Part shown: positions 18,262 through 27,556 of the stretch, in pieces
Position numbering within the stretch: the first letter of the stretch is position 1
How the letters are laid out: each line of letters starts with the position of its first letter
Source: Grimontia indica
Lineage (GTDB): Bacteria > Pseudomonadota > Gammaproteobacteria > Enterobacterales > Vibrionaceae
Direction: 5' to 3'
Length of the DNA stretch: 64,000 nt
Assembly: GCF_000333895.2 (NCBI RefSeq)
Contig: NZ_ANFM02000006.1
Coordinates: 124,001 to 188,000 of the forward strand
Notes under the pieces: model-generated
Told to the model about the DNA's origin: nothing
The model's database searches: none
What the model saw: only the letters and a program-made list of their open reading frames with translations
Program-made: the position numbers and the translations under genes

Positions 18262-19815
18262 TTAATCTTTACGGAACATTTCAAGCATACGCTTGGTGAC
18301 TGTGAAGCCGCCAAAGATATTGATGCTTGCAATGAGAACGGCAATAAAGGCGAGGAAAGAAACCACACCGTTGCCTTGACCAATTTGGAGGAGCGCGCCC
18401 ACAACGATAATGCCGGAAATGGCGTTCGTTACAGACATCAGCGGAGTATGCAGAGCATGTGTCACATTCCAAACCACGTAGTAACCGACCACACAAGCCA
18501 ATACAAATACGGTGAAGTGTGAAAGGAACGCTGGCGGTGCAACCGAAGCCACCCAACCAAATGCCCCTAGACCCACTGCCAGTGCAGCAATTTTCTTCAC
18601 TGGTGATGTTGGCTCTTCGACTTTCTCTTCTTTAGGAGCAATCGGTTCTGCTTTTGCTTGAGGTTGAGCAGACACTTGAATGGGTGGTGCAGGCCAGGTG
18701 ATTTCGCCGTCTTTTACGACAGTCACGCCACGCAGAACCACATCTTCAAAGTCGATATCGATGTTGCCGTCTTTTTCTTTGCAAAGCAGCTTCATCAGGT
18801 TAACCAGGTTCGTACCGTAAAGCTGTGACGATTGCGTTGGCAGGCGACCAACCATGTCTGTGTAACCGATAACTTTAACGCCGTTATCTGTTACAACCAC
18901 TTTGTCTGCTTCTGTATATTCGCAGTTACCGCCGTTCGCTGCAGCTAGGTCAACAATGACGCTGCCCGCTTTCATCGAATCGACCATCTCTTTAGTCACC
19001 AGTTTTGGTGCCGGACGGCCCGGGATCAAAGCGGTAGTAATTATGATATCAACGTCTTTGGCTTGCTCAGCGTAAAGCTCAGCAGCTTTTTTATTGAAAT
19101 CATCAGACATTTCTTTTGCGTAGCCATCGCCACTGCCCGCTTGTTCCTGAAAATCGACTTGCAGGAACTCAGCGCCCATACTTTCAACCTGCTCTTTTAC
19201 TTCAGGACGAACGTCGAACGCGCGAACAATTGCACCAAGGCTACCCGCTGCACCGATGGCAGCCAGACCAGCAACACCAGCACCAGCCACAAATACTTTT
19301 GCTGGCGGCACTTTACCTGCTGCAGTGATTTGGCCTGTGAAAAAGCGACCAAATTCGTGGGCGGCTTCAACCACTGCTCGATAGCCGGCAATGTTTGCCA
19401 TAGAACTCAATGCGTCCAGCGCTTGTGCACGAGAAATGCGCGGCACAGAATCCATCGCCATAACATTGATTTTTTTGGAGGAAAGATCTTGCATCAAGGC
19501 TTCATTCTGGGCTGGCCAGATAAAGCTAATGAGCGTCGCGCCCTCTTTGATCAGATCAATTTCGTTAATTCCAGCCGCGTCGTCTTTGTGCGGGGCATTA
19601 ACTTTGAAGATAATGTCAGATTGCCAAACAGTGTCGGCATCAACGATTTTCGCTCCGGCCTGCTCGAAAGCAGCATTGTCAAAACTCGCCAGTTGACCAG
19701 CATCCTTTTCGACAACAACTTCGAAGCCCATTTTTAATAACTGCTCAACCGTTTTCGGTGTGGCAGCAACTCGCGTTTCATGCGCAAGTATTTCTTTTGG
19801 AACACCAATTTGCAT
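18262..19815 (-). CDS. pntA: NAD(P) transhydrogenase subunit alpha
   Basis: A 517-aa subunit. The NAD(H)-binding domain I fills residues 1-380 ([20 protein letters not shown] at the start, [22 protein letters not shown] as the dinucleotide loop). It is followed by a Pro/Glu/Lys-rich linker and four membrane spans at the C-terminus, as in E. coli PntA. It forms the proton-translocating transhydrogenase with PntB and supplies NADPH. An AGGGAC stretch precedes the ATG. A GGTCAGACC palindrome lies about 170 bases upstream. Confidence 0.95.
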   Translation of the reverse strand: MQIGVPKEILAHETRVAATPKTVEQLLKMGFEVVVEKDAGQLASFDNAAFEQAGAKIVDADTVWQSDIIFKVNAPHKDDAAGINEIDLIKEGATLISFIWPAQNEALMQDLSSKKINVMAMDSVPRISRAQALDALSSMANIAGYRAVVEAAHEFGRFFTGQITAAGKVPPAKVFVAGAGVAGLAAIGAAGSLGAIVRAFDVRPEVKEQVESMGAEFLQVDFQEQAGSGDGYAKEMSDDFNKKAAELYAEQAKDVDIIITTALIPGRPAPKLVTKEMVDSMKAGSVIVDLAAANGGNCEYTEADKVVVTDNGVKVIGYTDMVGRLPTQSSQLYGTNLVNLMKLLCKEKDGNIDIDFEDVVLRGVTVVKDGEITWPAPPIQVSAQPQAKAEPIAPKEEKVEEPTSPVKKIAALAVGLGAFGWVASVAPPAFLSHFTVFVLACVVGYYVVWNVTHALHTPLMSVTNAISGIIVVGALLQIGQGNGVVSFLAFIAVLIASINIFGGFTVTKRMLEMFRKD

Positions 19816-19983
19816 AGTTAGTCCCTGACTATTGGCAGTGTAAGTAATCTGTTTGTAGCGAACTGAAAAAGCTTAATCAACAGTTTTGTAGGAAAAATAC
19901 TAAAATAATCGATTAGCAAGCCCTTAACGAGGCAATTTTAATGACTTTTAGTAATAAAATAACGCCATTTAGTTAAGGCCAGA

Positions 19984-19992
19984 GGTCAGACC
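19984..19992. promoter_or_regulatory. GGTCAGACC palindrome upstream of pntA
   Basis: The 9-base core GGTCAGACC is the centre of FadR/PdhR-like GntR operators (GGTCnGACC type). It lies about 170 bases before the pntA start and 30 bases beyond the end of the preceding 46-aa gene. The flanks do not extend the symmetry far, so this is only a candidate. Confidence 0.3.
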
Positions 19993-20023
19993 TGATTCGA
20001 AGCGCTACGACTAACATGCTGAT

Positions 20024-20164
20024 TTAATACTTATTAACTTCCCATTCACCTACATTTTTGCGACGTTCCGTATCCTTACGAACCGCTGGTGTACTTTTTG
20101 ACCGAAATCCAACGTTTTTGCTTTGATCTCGGTCAGTTCCAATGAATTCAAATGCGCTGGGCAT
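20024..20164 (-). CDS. Small basic protein of unknown function (46 aa)
   Basis: A 46-aa frame from ATG at 20164. The product is hydrophilic and strongly basic in its second half (VRKDTERRKNVGEWEV, ending NKY), with no membrane span. It starts 14 bases after the HlyU-family stop, so it would be the second gene of a two-gene operon. The SD is weak (GAACGAG). Real codon-like composition and operon position are the support; I know of no family. It could be a DNA- or RNA-binding peptide, or a chance frame. Confidence 0.45.
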   Translation of the reverse strand: MPSAFEFIGTDRDQSKNVGFRSKSTPAVRKDTERRKNVGEWEVNKY

Positions 20165-20178
20165 TAGGGCTCGTTCAA

Positions 20179-20451
20179 TCAAAACATTCTTTCGCCCATT
20201 TGATCGATAAATAATTGAGACTTCTTGAGCATCAGTTCATTCGCCCCTTCTTCTGAAGGCAGAAGGTCTGAGCGAATGAAGCTGTGAGTTTTCAACTCAC
20301 CATCGATTTCTTTGCAAATGCGCCCATTAATTCGATATTGGCCACCTTCTGATTTCGCTTCTGGATAAATCAGATAACCTTTGTATTCGGTTGCCTCAGT
20401 TTCTTTCGTTGGTTTTTCTTTACTACTGAATAACCAGTCAAAAAGTCCCAC
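20179..20451 (-). CDS. HlyU-family small protein (PF10115 type)
   Basis: A 90-aa cytoplasmic protein starting with GTG (GLFDWLFSSKEK) after GAGTGATTTAAC. The central block YKGYLIYPEAKSEGGQYRI plus the tail LMLKKSQLFIDQMGE are the conserved features of the Vibrio family annotated as transcriptional activator HlyU. This family is distinct from the ArsR-type HlyU that activates haemolysin genes, and its biochemical role is not established. It is followed closely by a 46-aa gene. Confidence 0.8.
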   Translation of the reverse strand: MGLFDWLFSSKEKPTKETEATEYKGYLIYPEAKSEGGQYRINGRICKEIDGELKTHSFIRSDLLPSEEGANELMLKKSQLFIDQMGERMF

Positions 20452-20577
20452 GTTAAATCACTCTCAATATTTGAATCAAATCAGTAAATCATAGTGACGA
20501 AACGCCCAGTTTTTGTCCAGTACACAAATGGGGAAAATTGAGGTAGGAGCACGATAAATTGTTGAGGTGAAGAAAAT

Positions 20578-20607
20578 AAAAAAGCGCTGACCTCATAGCC
20601 AACGCTT
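20578..20607 (-). terminator. Terminator after the DUF1127 gene
   Basis: On the minus strand, arms AAGCG / CGCTT extended by TGGC / GTCA with one bulge, followed by six T. It lies 30 bases after the stop. Confidence 0.65.
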
Positions 20608-20636
20608 TTCTTCTTTTCGTATATCGAATTGTACTA

Positions 20637-20828
20637 TTAGCGGATCAGCCCGATATCGCGCTTGATGTGCTCTGGAAGTTCATTCGTTGAACGAACTGCT
20701 TTATTCAGATCACGCTTGCGCACTACGTCCATCGCATGGGCAATCAATCCTTTGAAAGAAACCGCATAGTTTTTCTGCACTTTTTCTACAGAAGCAACTG
20801 CTGGAGCGAAGTTAACTGCCTGTGTCAT
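20637..20828 (-). CDS. DUF1127-family small protein
   Basis: A 63-aa protein. The C-terminal part, ending NELPEHIKRDIGLIR, matches the short DUF1127 (YjiS-like) motif ELPxHxLxDIGL. The N-terminal half is a helical, moderately charged extension. DUF1127 proteins are small arginine-rich proteins; some act in RNA turnover or in phosphate and carbon responses. SD GAGGCGG lies before the ATG, and the gene has its own terminator. The two hexamers GAAAAT GATAAT about 105 bases upstream resemble part of a Fur box, but the third is missing. Confidence 0.75.
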   Translation of the reverse strand: MTQAVNFAPAVASVEKVQKNYAVSFKGLIAHAMDVVRKRDLNKAVRSTNELPEHIKRDIGLIR

Positions 20829-21048
20829 AACCGCCTCACTATGTGATTGTCTTTACTGAGTAAATTCTAATCATTTGCTCATAGCAGATAAAATGACTTA
20901 ATTTGCTCTTATCAATTAGTTTTTCTTATTCGAAAATGATAATTCGGTCACCATGCAATGAGTAAAATCGGGTGCTAATTTGATTTAGAACAAACACATA
21001 GAGCAGACACAAGCATTATTAATAGTTATTTATCAATTTCATTTCAGT

Positions 21049-22014
21049 TTGTTAACATCTGATTTTAACAAAGATGACGAGACCACCTTGCTTGCATTCC
21101 TAAGTAAACATTCCTCTGTTCTTCTTATCGCTGCCGCCTTTGCGGGTTTTGCGTTGCCAGAACTTTCTGAATCTGCTCTGCCATACCTTCCCTATGTATT
21201 ATTTACTCTCATGCTGTTTACCTTGATGGGTATTGACCAGCGTGCACTCGTCAAATCGGTAGCTAACAAAGAGGCATGGCTTTACGCGCTGGTTCATAGT
21301 GGCGTCACGACACTGACGGTCACCGCTATTGGTACCGTGTTTGGAGCAAGCACCGAGCTCATGATGGCTGCCACCGCCGTTTGTGCGACAGGCACCCTGT
21401 TTGCGACCCCAGCCATTGTGCGTTCGGTTGGGTTTGAGCCCTTAAAAGCGATGGCTTTTACCATTACCAGCACATTGATAATGCCCGTTGCGCTTTATAT
21501 CAATCTTGCCCTGTTCAGTGCGGATGAATTCTCTCTCGATCTCCAAGATTATTGCATCAGGCTCGTCATATTCATTTTTGGTCCAATGTTGTTCTCCTAC
21601 TTGGTTCACCAATCAATACCCGAAGAACGTTTAGCGCGCATTCATGGAAAGCTGGCACAATTCACCATCATTCTGGTTTTTAGCTTTCCTTTTGGCCTAA
21701 CCGGTCAATATCGTTGGTTATGGGATAGCGACAGATCTTTTGCCATCACTATGCTGTTTATTGCAGTGGCAATTTGTGTTTTGTTTTTCATGATCGGTCT
21801 AGCAATCTATTGGCATAAAGGCAGATCAGAGGCATATGTGGCGGCAATCACATCAGGGAATAGAAACGTACTACTCACCTACTCTGTTGCAGGTGCTTTC
21901 TTAGGGCCTTTGTATTTGCCGTTGATTGGAGCGCTGCAACTTCCTATCTATGTGCAGCCGATACTGGTGAAACTATTTTTGAAGAGAGACGGGAAGAGAA
22001 CCGCTAAAGCATAG
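21049..22014 (+). CDS. BASS-like membrane transporter
   Basis: A protein of up to 321 aa with about nine or ten membrane spans, resembling the bile acid:sodium symporter (BASS) superfamily. The N-terminal half shows the typical ALPYLPYVLFTLMLFTLMGID span and the helix break AVCATGTLFATPAIV, and the C-terminal half has AITSGNRNVLL. No ATG is available near the N-terminus: the frame opens at TTG 21049, and another TTG at 21088 is possible. Neither has a strong SD, so the start is uncertain. Substrate unknown. It is divergent from the DUF1127 gene. Confidence 0.6.
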   Translation: MLTSDFNKDDETTLLAFLSKHSSVLLIAAAFAGFALPELSESALPYLPYVLFTLMLFTLMGIDQRALVKSVANKEAWLYALVHSGVTTLTVTAIGTVFGASTELMMAATAVCATGTLFATPAIVRSVGFEPLKAMAFTITSTLIMPVALYINLALFSADEFSLDLQDYCIRLVIFIFGPMLFSYLVHQSIPEERLARIHGKLAQFTIILVFSFPFGLTGQYRWLWDSDRSFAITMLFIAVAICVLFFMIGLAIYWHKGRSEAYVAAITSGNRNVLLTYSVAGAFLGPLYLPLIGALQLPIYVQPILVKLFLKRDGKRTAKA

Positions 22015-22128
22015 ATTCATACTGAAGCGTCAGCATTACCCAAGTAACACGCCGTGCCTGCCACTGGATTTGTTTTAATGTTATCGCCTGAATGGGCCCT
22101 GATTCAGGCAAGTTTGCTTATCTTTCGC

Positions 22129-22227
22129 TTAAAGACCTGCCGCAGGCACGAAGTAAACCAGTGATGCCCAGGCTGCAATCCAGAAAGCGATAAGTCCGAA
22201 ATCCATCCAATCACGTTTTTCCACCAT
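22129..22227 (-). CDS. 32-aa single-span membrane protein
   Basis: A small gene in the gap between the BASS-like transporter and the nucleotidase. From ATG 22227 it encodes MVEKRDWMDF, a hydrophobic helix of about 18 residues (GLIAFWIAAWASLVYFV), then PAAGL. The SD is strong (AAGGGGGA, about 4 bases before the ATG). The charge pattern (Lys and Arg before the helix) predicts the N-terminus in the cytoplasm. No family recognised; it may be an accessory subunit of a membrane complex encoded elsewhere. Confidence 0.6.
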   Translation of the reverse strand: MVEKRDWMDFGLIAFWIAAWASLVYFVPAAGL

Positions 22228-22464
22228 GACTTCCCCCTTAAACAACATCTTTGTTTATATATCGGTCAACGGATAAAGAAATTGAGTTATTTCTTCACTG
22301 TTTTTATATAGACGGCAAATTTCCGCCATATATCTGTACTGATGCAAATTTCGGGCACAAAACTAAAAGAAATGTGAAGCAGGAAGTGAAATGTCAGGTG
22401 TTGGAACAATATAGGCGACAATCTTGCCGCCTAACTGTCAGATTTATCACAAGTAGTTCTTTGC

Positions 22465-24207
22465 TCAATCGTTAGACCGGCAAGGAAGGTAAGTTAAAAG
22501 GTTTTCTTCTGGTGCTAACAGTGTGTCTTTCGTTCTGGCAAACTCGATAAAACTGTCGGCAAGAGTGACATAAATGGAACGAGGTAATTCGCTCATACAT
22601 TTCAAAGAATCATAGCCTTCTTTTCCTTGCGACGTGTACGCCGAGGAAACCGCGATGTATGTCTTCTCTAATTCGACTGTTTTCCAGGCTCCATCTAGCG
22701 TTTGATATTCCAACTGTGTAATTCGTTGACCTTTGGGTTTGCCACATTCGTAGGTATAACGCAGGCCAGCGGTATACGGAAAACTACCATCTCCTGTACC
22801 TTCTATGCCATTATTCGTCGCGTTATTGATGGCACCTTCCAGCGCCTGCATCACTTGAAGGCCTGTTGGTTTGTATAACATTAGATCGATGGCAAATGGC
22901 AAGAGTCTGCCCGCCACTTCTGCCGCACTCAGCTTCCCATATTCAAGGCTTACGCGAACACCACCCGCATTGTGAATAGCAAAGTCGACCTCATAACCGC
23001 GCGCTCTTGCAGAATAAATCATCCCTTCACAAACTAATGGAGCAATCTGGCTGCCGCCTTTTTCATCTGGTACACGGATATGGCGTAACCGGGCAGGTAA
23101 ATTAGTGACAACGTCACTCTTTAATTTGTCTACAGCCGGGCGATATCGCTCGGCTATCACCTGCTTTATCCCTTCATCACCGCGACAATGAATAACATTC
23201 TGCTGTTCTAGCAAATACGCTTTGGCTTTCTGGAACGCTTCATCAGGAAGATTTTGGTCCCAGGACGCATCCATCGCCAAACTGCGGCCAAGCATCAGGA
23301 AGTTGCCACCGCTATGCGCTGTCACCTTTCCATTTTCATCTAGGGTGACTGTCAGCTTTCCGAGGGCAAGTGAATGGCATCCGGCTTGCACCACAAGGGT
23401 GTCGTTAATCTGACGGCCATAAGGACCCATGTCGCCAAGACCAAGATTGCTAAAGTCACCCTGTAACACATGACTATGACCACCCACAATCACAGACAGA
23501 CCCTCTACCTCTTCAGCCATTTTCAGGTCTTGGTCATATCCTAAATGGCTGAGCAAGATAATGTGTGGTGTGCCGATTTCCTCGTGGATGTACTTAACCG
23601 TGTTTATGATGGTTTCTTTAGAGCTGACGAATGGCGTGTCAGGATCAGGCATGGCGATATCGGCCATTTTATCCAGAGCCACGCTGAAGATGGCCACTTT
23701 CTTGCCGCCAAACTCTTTCGTAAGTACGCTGGCAATTTTCAGGTCTGGATCATAGGCCAGCAAAGGCGCTTTCCCTTTTACAGGAAACGGCTTGTTCGGG
23801 AGTTCTTTACTGACATCCCAGTTACCTGCCAGAAACGGAAAGGTAATTTGGTCGAGGAATTTTGAAACCGCGGCATTACCCAAATCTAATTCATGATTAC
23901 CCAAAGCCATCGCATCCAGGTTCAACATGTTGAGTAAAGTGGCGTTGGCCTCGCCTTTAAATAGGCTGTAATAAAGCGTGCCTTGAAAGCAGTCCCCAGC
24001 ATGAAGGAAAAGGAAGCCGTCCGTATCGTTTTGAGTTTCTTGTTTGAATGATTTAACGACAGAAGCAATTCGGGCAAAACCACCCACATTGGCATAAATA
24101 CGGTCTTCCAAGCCATTTACAGCAAGCGAGATCGGCGTCGGTTCGAAGTGAGAGTGAGTGTCATTGATGTGCGCAATTGATAGCGTGATAGGTGTGACGT
24201 TGGGCAT
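22465..24207 (-). CDS. 5'-nucleotidase / UDP-sugar hydrolase family metallophosphatase without signal peptide
   Basis: A 580-aa enzyme of the UshA-type family. The N-terminal metallophosphatase domain has all metal motifs: NDTHSHFEP (15-23), GDCFQGT, GNHELDLG and GGHSHVLQG. The C-terminal 5'-nucleotidase domain has FAIHNAGGVRVSLEYGKLS and a substrate-binding block near SFPYTAGLRYTY. I chose ATG 24207, preceded by AAGGAA; a GTG seven codons earlier lacks an SD. No signal peptide is present, unlike periplasmic UshA, so this is probably a cytoplasmic phosphatase (YfkN/YunD-like). Precise substrate unknown. Confidence 0.85.
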   Translation of the reverse strand: MPNVTPITLSIAHINDTHSHFEPTPISLAVNGLEDRIYANVGGFARIASVVKSFKQETQNDTDGFLFLHAGDCFQGTLYYSLFKGEANATLLNMLNLDAMALGNHELDLGNAAVSKFLDQITFPFLAGNWDVSKELPNKPFPVKGKAPLLAYDPDLKIASVLTKEFGGKKVAIFSVALDKMADIAMPDPDTPFVSSKETIINTVKYIHEEIGTPHIILLSHLGYDQDLKMAEEVEGLSVIVGGHSHVLQGDFSNLGLGDMGPYGRQINDTLVVQAGCHSLALGKLTVTLDENGKVTAHSGGNFLMLGRSLAMDASWDQNLPDEAFQKAKAYLLEQQNVIHCRGDEGIKQVIAERYRPAVDKLKSDVVTNLPARLRHIRVPDEKGGSQIAPLVCEGMIYSARARGYEVDFAIHNAGGVRVSLEYGKLSAAEVAGRLLPFAIDLMLYKPTGLQVMQALEGAINNATNNGIEGTGDGSFPYTAGLRYTYECGKPKGQRITQLEYQTLDGAWKTVELEKTYIAVSSAYTSQGKEGYDSLKCMSELPRSIYVTLADSFIEFARTKDTLLAPEENLLTYLPCRSND

Positions 24208-24292
24208 GATTTCCTTTATGGGCTGCACAAAAACGAAGTGTATCAGAGTTTAATCCTAGTTCACACACATCACACTTTTATTGCAAGGCTTG

Positions 24293-24529
24293 TTATGCAG
24301 GAGTCAACATATTGAGAACTCTGACGATACCACCCAAGATCAGGCTGAACATCGCGACGTACCACCATTTCATCTCGTCTCGAGAGAGGCTTTGCACGTG
24401 AAACAGAACAACATTGAGCTGATGCCAGTTCTCTGTTCGGGAAGCGTATTGAAAAGCGCAGCGAATAAGCGCTACGACACCTGTCACGAGTAAGACAGTT
24501 TCAATCGCGTGTGCAATTACGAGTAACAA
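24293..24529 (-). CDS. Small inner-membrane protein, two spans
   Basis: A 78-aa protein with one hydrophobic helix at each end (about 4-24 and 55-75) and a polar loop with several aromatic residues between them (QYASRTENWHQLNVVLF). The start is TTG at 24529, preceded by GGAG at seven bases. Loop charge suggests both termini face the same side. No family recognised and no operon partner; it lies between the nucleotidase and pirin genes. Confidence 0.5.
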   Translation of the reverse strand: MLLVIAHAIETVLLVTGVVALIRCAFQYASRTENWHQLNVVLFHVQSLSRDEMKWWYVAMFSLILGGIVRVLNMLTPA

Positions 24530-24637
24530 GTGAAAACTCCAGTTGTTTTGTCATTTAGAAATAAAACAAAAGAGTTAACGCTATTCAACATTTTGTTTAC
24601 TTTCGAGCGTTTATTCGTGAAGCACAGTAGATAGATG

Positions 24638-24660
24638 AAAAAAGGGAGCGTACTGCTCCC
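24638..24660 (-). terminator. Terminator after the first pirin gene
   Basis: On the minus strand, stem GGGAGC / GCTCCC, loop AGTAC, followed by six T. Confidence 0.85.
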
Positions 24661-24678
24661 TCTGTTCTTCGGCCTGAC

Positions 24679-25518
24679 TCAATCAGTCAACACACCATTT
24701 TGGTAGTCCGTTATAGCTTGATTAATCTCTTCCATTGAATTCATCACAAACGGGCCGTAATGAACAACGGGTTCATCAATGGGGAGGCCGGACAATATCA
24801 ATACCCCCGACTCTTCATTTGCCTTCAACGAAATAGCATCACCGCCAGAGAGTTGAACGAAGTGGCTTTGTTTGACTGACTCGCCCGCAACTTCCACCTC
24901 TCCTTTGTAGACATAAAGGTTTGCCTGATAGGTACTTGGCAACAAAATCTCACGACTTTGATCTGATGCTGCACGCCAGTCCGCAACAAACACTTCGATA
25001 CTGGTTTGGTGTAATGGGCCTTCAACAGGCACACCGTTACTGACTGCATGACCACCAATCACCCGAAGTAAGTTTTCGGTTTCACCATACTCATTAATTT
25101 CAGGTGACTGAAAATCGTGGTACTGCGCAGGGCGCATTTTTTTCGCTGCCGGCATGTTAATCCAGATTTGAAACCCATGAAGTTCACCGTCACTCATGAT
25201 CGGCATTTCACTGTGAATCACACCTTTGCCTGCACTCATCCACTGCGCACCGCCAGATTTAAGTTCACCAACATTTCCCATATGGTCGCGATGCTGAAAA
25301 TGCCCTTTAAGCATGTAGGTCAAGGTTTCAATACCGCGGTGAGGATGCGGAGGAAAACCACCAATATAGTCATCAGGGTTTACACTCTTCAGCTCGTCAA
25401 TCATCAGGAAAGGGCTGAACCTTGGGTCATTAAAACCATGTGCGCGGCTGATCTTCACACCATCGCCGTCCTGCGATGCGTGAGAACGAATGACACGATG
25501 TACAGTTCTTGTCGTCAT
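24679..25518 (-). CDS. Pirin family cupin protein
   Basis: A 279-aa bicupin. The N-terminal metal site is complete: HPHRG near residue 57 and the IHSEMP motif near 102 supply the three His and one Glu that bind iron in characterised pirins. The C-terminal pirin domain ends with LSGLPIDEPVVHYGPFVMNS. Members include quercetin dioxygenases (YhhW type) and redox-sensing regulators. I chose ATG 25518 because AAGGAG lies seven bases before it; 14 additional codons upstream are open but lack an SD. Monocistronic. A second pirin of this window lies at 52342. Confidence 0.85.
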   Translation of the reverse strand: MTTRTVHRVIRSHASQDGDGVKISRAHGFNDPRFSPFLMIDELKSVNPDDYIGGFPPHPHRGIETLTYMLKGHFQHRDHMGNVGELKSGGAQWMSAGKGVIHSEMPIMSDGELHGFQIWINMPAAKKMRPAQYHDFQSPEINEYGETENLLRVIGGHAVSNGVPVEGPLHQTSIEVFVADWRAASDQSREILLPSTYQANLYVYKGEVEVAGESVKQSHFVQLSGGDAISLKANEESGVLILSGLPIDEPVVHYGPFVMNSMEEINQAITDYQNGVLTD

Positions 25519-25717
25519 ACTTAACTCCTTAGTTGAAGTCAGTTTAGGCAACCCCGTCACGAGTTAACACCACCTTAAAACTAACAAGTTATTCAATTTT
25601 TTCGAACGAGAATTTGAGGCTAGGTGACGAAGAAGATTGGATCTAAAAAGAAATGCTTTGCGAATACCATAGGTTCTGATATTTATCTGACTAATCGACA
25701 TTCATGGATGAATATCA

Positions 25718-26410
25718 ATGATTGAATGGCATGCCAATATCATGTGGCACCACACAGAGCCTTATCGTCGCTTCGGCGTGAATATCGGGCAACGAATGAC
25801 TGTTTTTCGCCTAAATGATGACTCATTACTTGTTCACAACCCAGCCAGCCTATCCCCCCAACTTCAGGACCAACTCAAACGAATTGGAAAAATAAGCTGT
25901 ATAACTACCGCCAACCTTCACTTACACCAAAATTTGTCTGATTGGTGGCTTACCTATCCGGAAGCGCGCTTTTTTGCTGCCCCCGGTCTTTACAACAAAC
26001 GCACCGACTTAGGATTTGATGGGATTCTGAATTCCACCACGTCGACTTTGTGGCGTAACCAGCTTTACCAAACGGTTTTGAGAGGCAACGATGCCTGCGA
26101 AGAAGTAATCTTTTGCGACCCTAATAGTCGCACATTGGTGTTAGGTGAAAGCCTTTTGTTGCTCCAGGAAGGTAGCTTGCTCAGGCAATTTGTCGGTCGC
26201 TTACTGGGATGCCACAAAGAAGCCTGCGTCCCGCTTCCCTACCAAATACAGATAAAGGAATCGAAGTTGCTTCGTCAGTCTTTGCAAGAAATCCTGACAT
26301 GGCCTTTCGATCATATTCTCCCCGTTCACGGAGACCCCATTGTTTTCAATGGTAAGGAAAAGCTCGCCGCCGCGTATTTGTGGGCATTTCACGGTGACAG
26401 GATTTCATAG
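25718..26410 (+). CDS. DUF4336-like metallo-hydrolase-fold protein
   Basis: A 230-aa cytoplasmic protein with the layout of DUF4336 proteins, distant relatives of metallo-beta-lactamases. The first part (FRLNDDSLLVHNPASLSPQLQDQL) and the ITTANLHLHQNLSDWWLTYP segment match the fold, and a late HILPVHGDPIV gives the HG motif. The full HXHXDH set of active enzymes is not evident, so catalysis is uncertain. It lies 60 bases before popT on the same strand, with no terminator between. Confidence 0.6.
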   Translation: MIEWHANIMWHHTEPYRRFGVNIGQRMTVFRLNDDSLLVHNPASLSPQLQDQLKRIGKISCITTANLHLHQNLSDWWLTYPEARFFAAPGLYNKRTDLGFDGILNSTTSTLWRNQLYQTVLRGNDACEEVIFCDPNSRTLVLGESLLLLQEGSLLRQFVGRLLGCHKEACVPLPYQIQIKESKLLRQSLQEILTWPFDHILPVHGDPIVFNGKEKLAAAYLWAFHGDRIS

Positions 26411-26472
26411 CCCTTTCAGATTGAATCGCTATAATGGCGGCACTCTATAAGTTATGGCTAGTTATTCACGCA

Positions 26473-27396
26473 ATGAAGCAAAATATTCTCACCTTTTTCA
26501 AAGGAATGGCAATGGGTGCGGCAGATGTCGTTCCGGGCGTTTCTGGCGGCACCATCGCATTCATCACGGGGATTTATGACACTCTGCTAGAGAGCATCCG
26601 ACGCGTTAACCCTTCTATTATTTCACTGTGGCGACGCGAAGGCTTTGGCGCAGTATGGCAGCATGTTAACGGTACCTTCCTCGCATCCTTGCTGACTGGT
26701 ATTCTCACGGCAATCCTGACACTGGCTAAAGCCGTCTCTTATGCCCTCGAGAACCACCCTATTGTTATTTGGTCATTCTTCTTTGGCTTGATCATCGCGT
26801 CCGCCATTCACATGATCAAACAAGTAGAGAAATGGTCTGCGGGTGAAATCGTATTGGCGATTGCAGGTGCTATTTTTGCCTACGGCATTACCGTTGCTAA
26901 CCCTATCAGCATGGAATTTAGTATGCTGACGGTATTTATTGCTGGCTCAATCGCCATCTGTGCGATGATCCTTCCTGGTATTTCCGGTAGTTTTATTCTG
27001 CTTTTGCTTGGCATGTATGCGCCCGTTTTGGATGCCGTCAAAAGCTTCAACATTCCAATCCTTGCTTTGTTCGCTCTGGGCTGTCTTGCTGGTATTTTGT
27101 CTTTCTCTCACGTGCTTTCATGGCTGCTAAACAATTTCCGTAGTCTGACTATCGCCTTCCTCACCGGCCTTTTGATTGGTGCATTGGGCAAAGTATGGCC
27201 TTGGAAAGAAGCTATCAGCTTCCGCGTTAATTCGTCTGGCGAACAAGTTCCTCTTGTTGAAAAGGTATTGTCTCCAGGGGCGTTTGAAGCCGCAACAGGG
27301 CAACCGGCACTTATGGGTACTGCAATCGTCATGATGATTGTTGGCTTCGCACTGGTGATTGGTCTTGAGAAAGTGTCAGAAAAACTCGCTGACTAA
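26473..27396 (+). CDS. popT: PopT-type (DUF368) polyprenyl-phosphate translocase
   Basis: A 307-aa inner-membrane protein of the DUF368 family. The two diagnostic repeats are visible: AADVVPGVSGGTIAFITG near the start and ILPGISGSFILLLLGMY near the middle. PopT of V. cholerae returns undecaprenyl phosphate to the cytoplasmic face and is needed at alkaline pH. I prefer the ATG at 26473 (MKQNILTFFKGMAMG), which fits the family N-terminus; an upstream ATG at 26434 is also open. No clear SD precedes either. A terminator follows. Confidence 0.85.
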   Translation: MKQNILTFFKGMAMGAADVVPGVSGGTIAFITGIYDTLLESIRRVNPSIISLWRREGFGAVWQHVNGTFLASLLTGILTAILTLAKAVSYALENHPIVIWSFFFGLIIASAIHMIKQVEKWSAGEIVLAIAGAIFAYGITVANPISMEFSMLTVFIAGSIAICAMILPGISGSFILLLLGMYAPVLDAVKSFNIPILALFALGCLAGILSFSHVLSWLLNNFRSLTIAFLTGLLIGALGKVWPWKEAISFRVNSSGEQVPLVEKVLSPGAFEAATGQPALMGTAIVMMIVGFALVIGLEKVSEKLAD

Positions 27397-27418
27397 TTTA
27401 TGCGCACCCTAATCAATA

Positions 27419-27441
27419 AGGCCTCTTTATGAGGCCTTTTT
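27419..27441 (+). terminator. popT terminator
   Basis: Stem AGGCCTC / GAGGCCT, loop TTTAT, followed by five T. Confidence 0.88.
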
Positions 27442-27556
27442 CGTTATTTACCCTGTCAATATGAGCACAATTGCTTTCATTTCAAGAGGTTTCTCACAAC
27501 GTCAACATATATGAAATGATAAGCTGCTCAATCTTTGTTTTGGCTATAGTTCTTTT

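Noticed and set aside
19063-19737. A 224-codon plus-strand frame opposite pntA
   Set aside because: It is antisense to a well-conserved gene; composition is a by-product of pntA coding, with no SD or domain.
20920-20945. Fur-box-like GAAAAT GATAAT upstream of the DUF1127 gene
   Set aside because: Only two hexamers fit; the third is absent, about 11 of 19 bases agree with the consensus.
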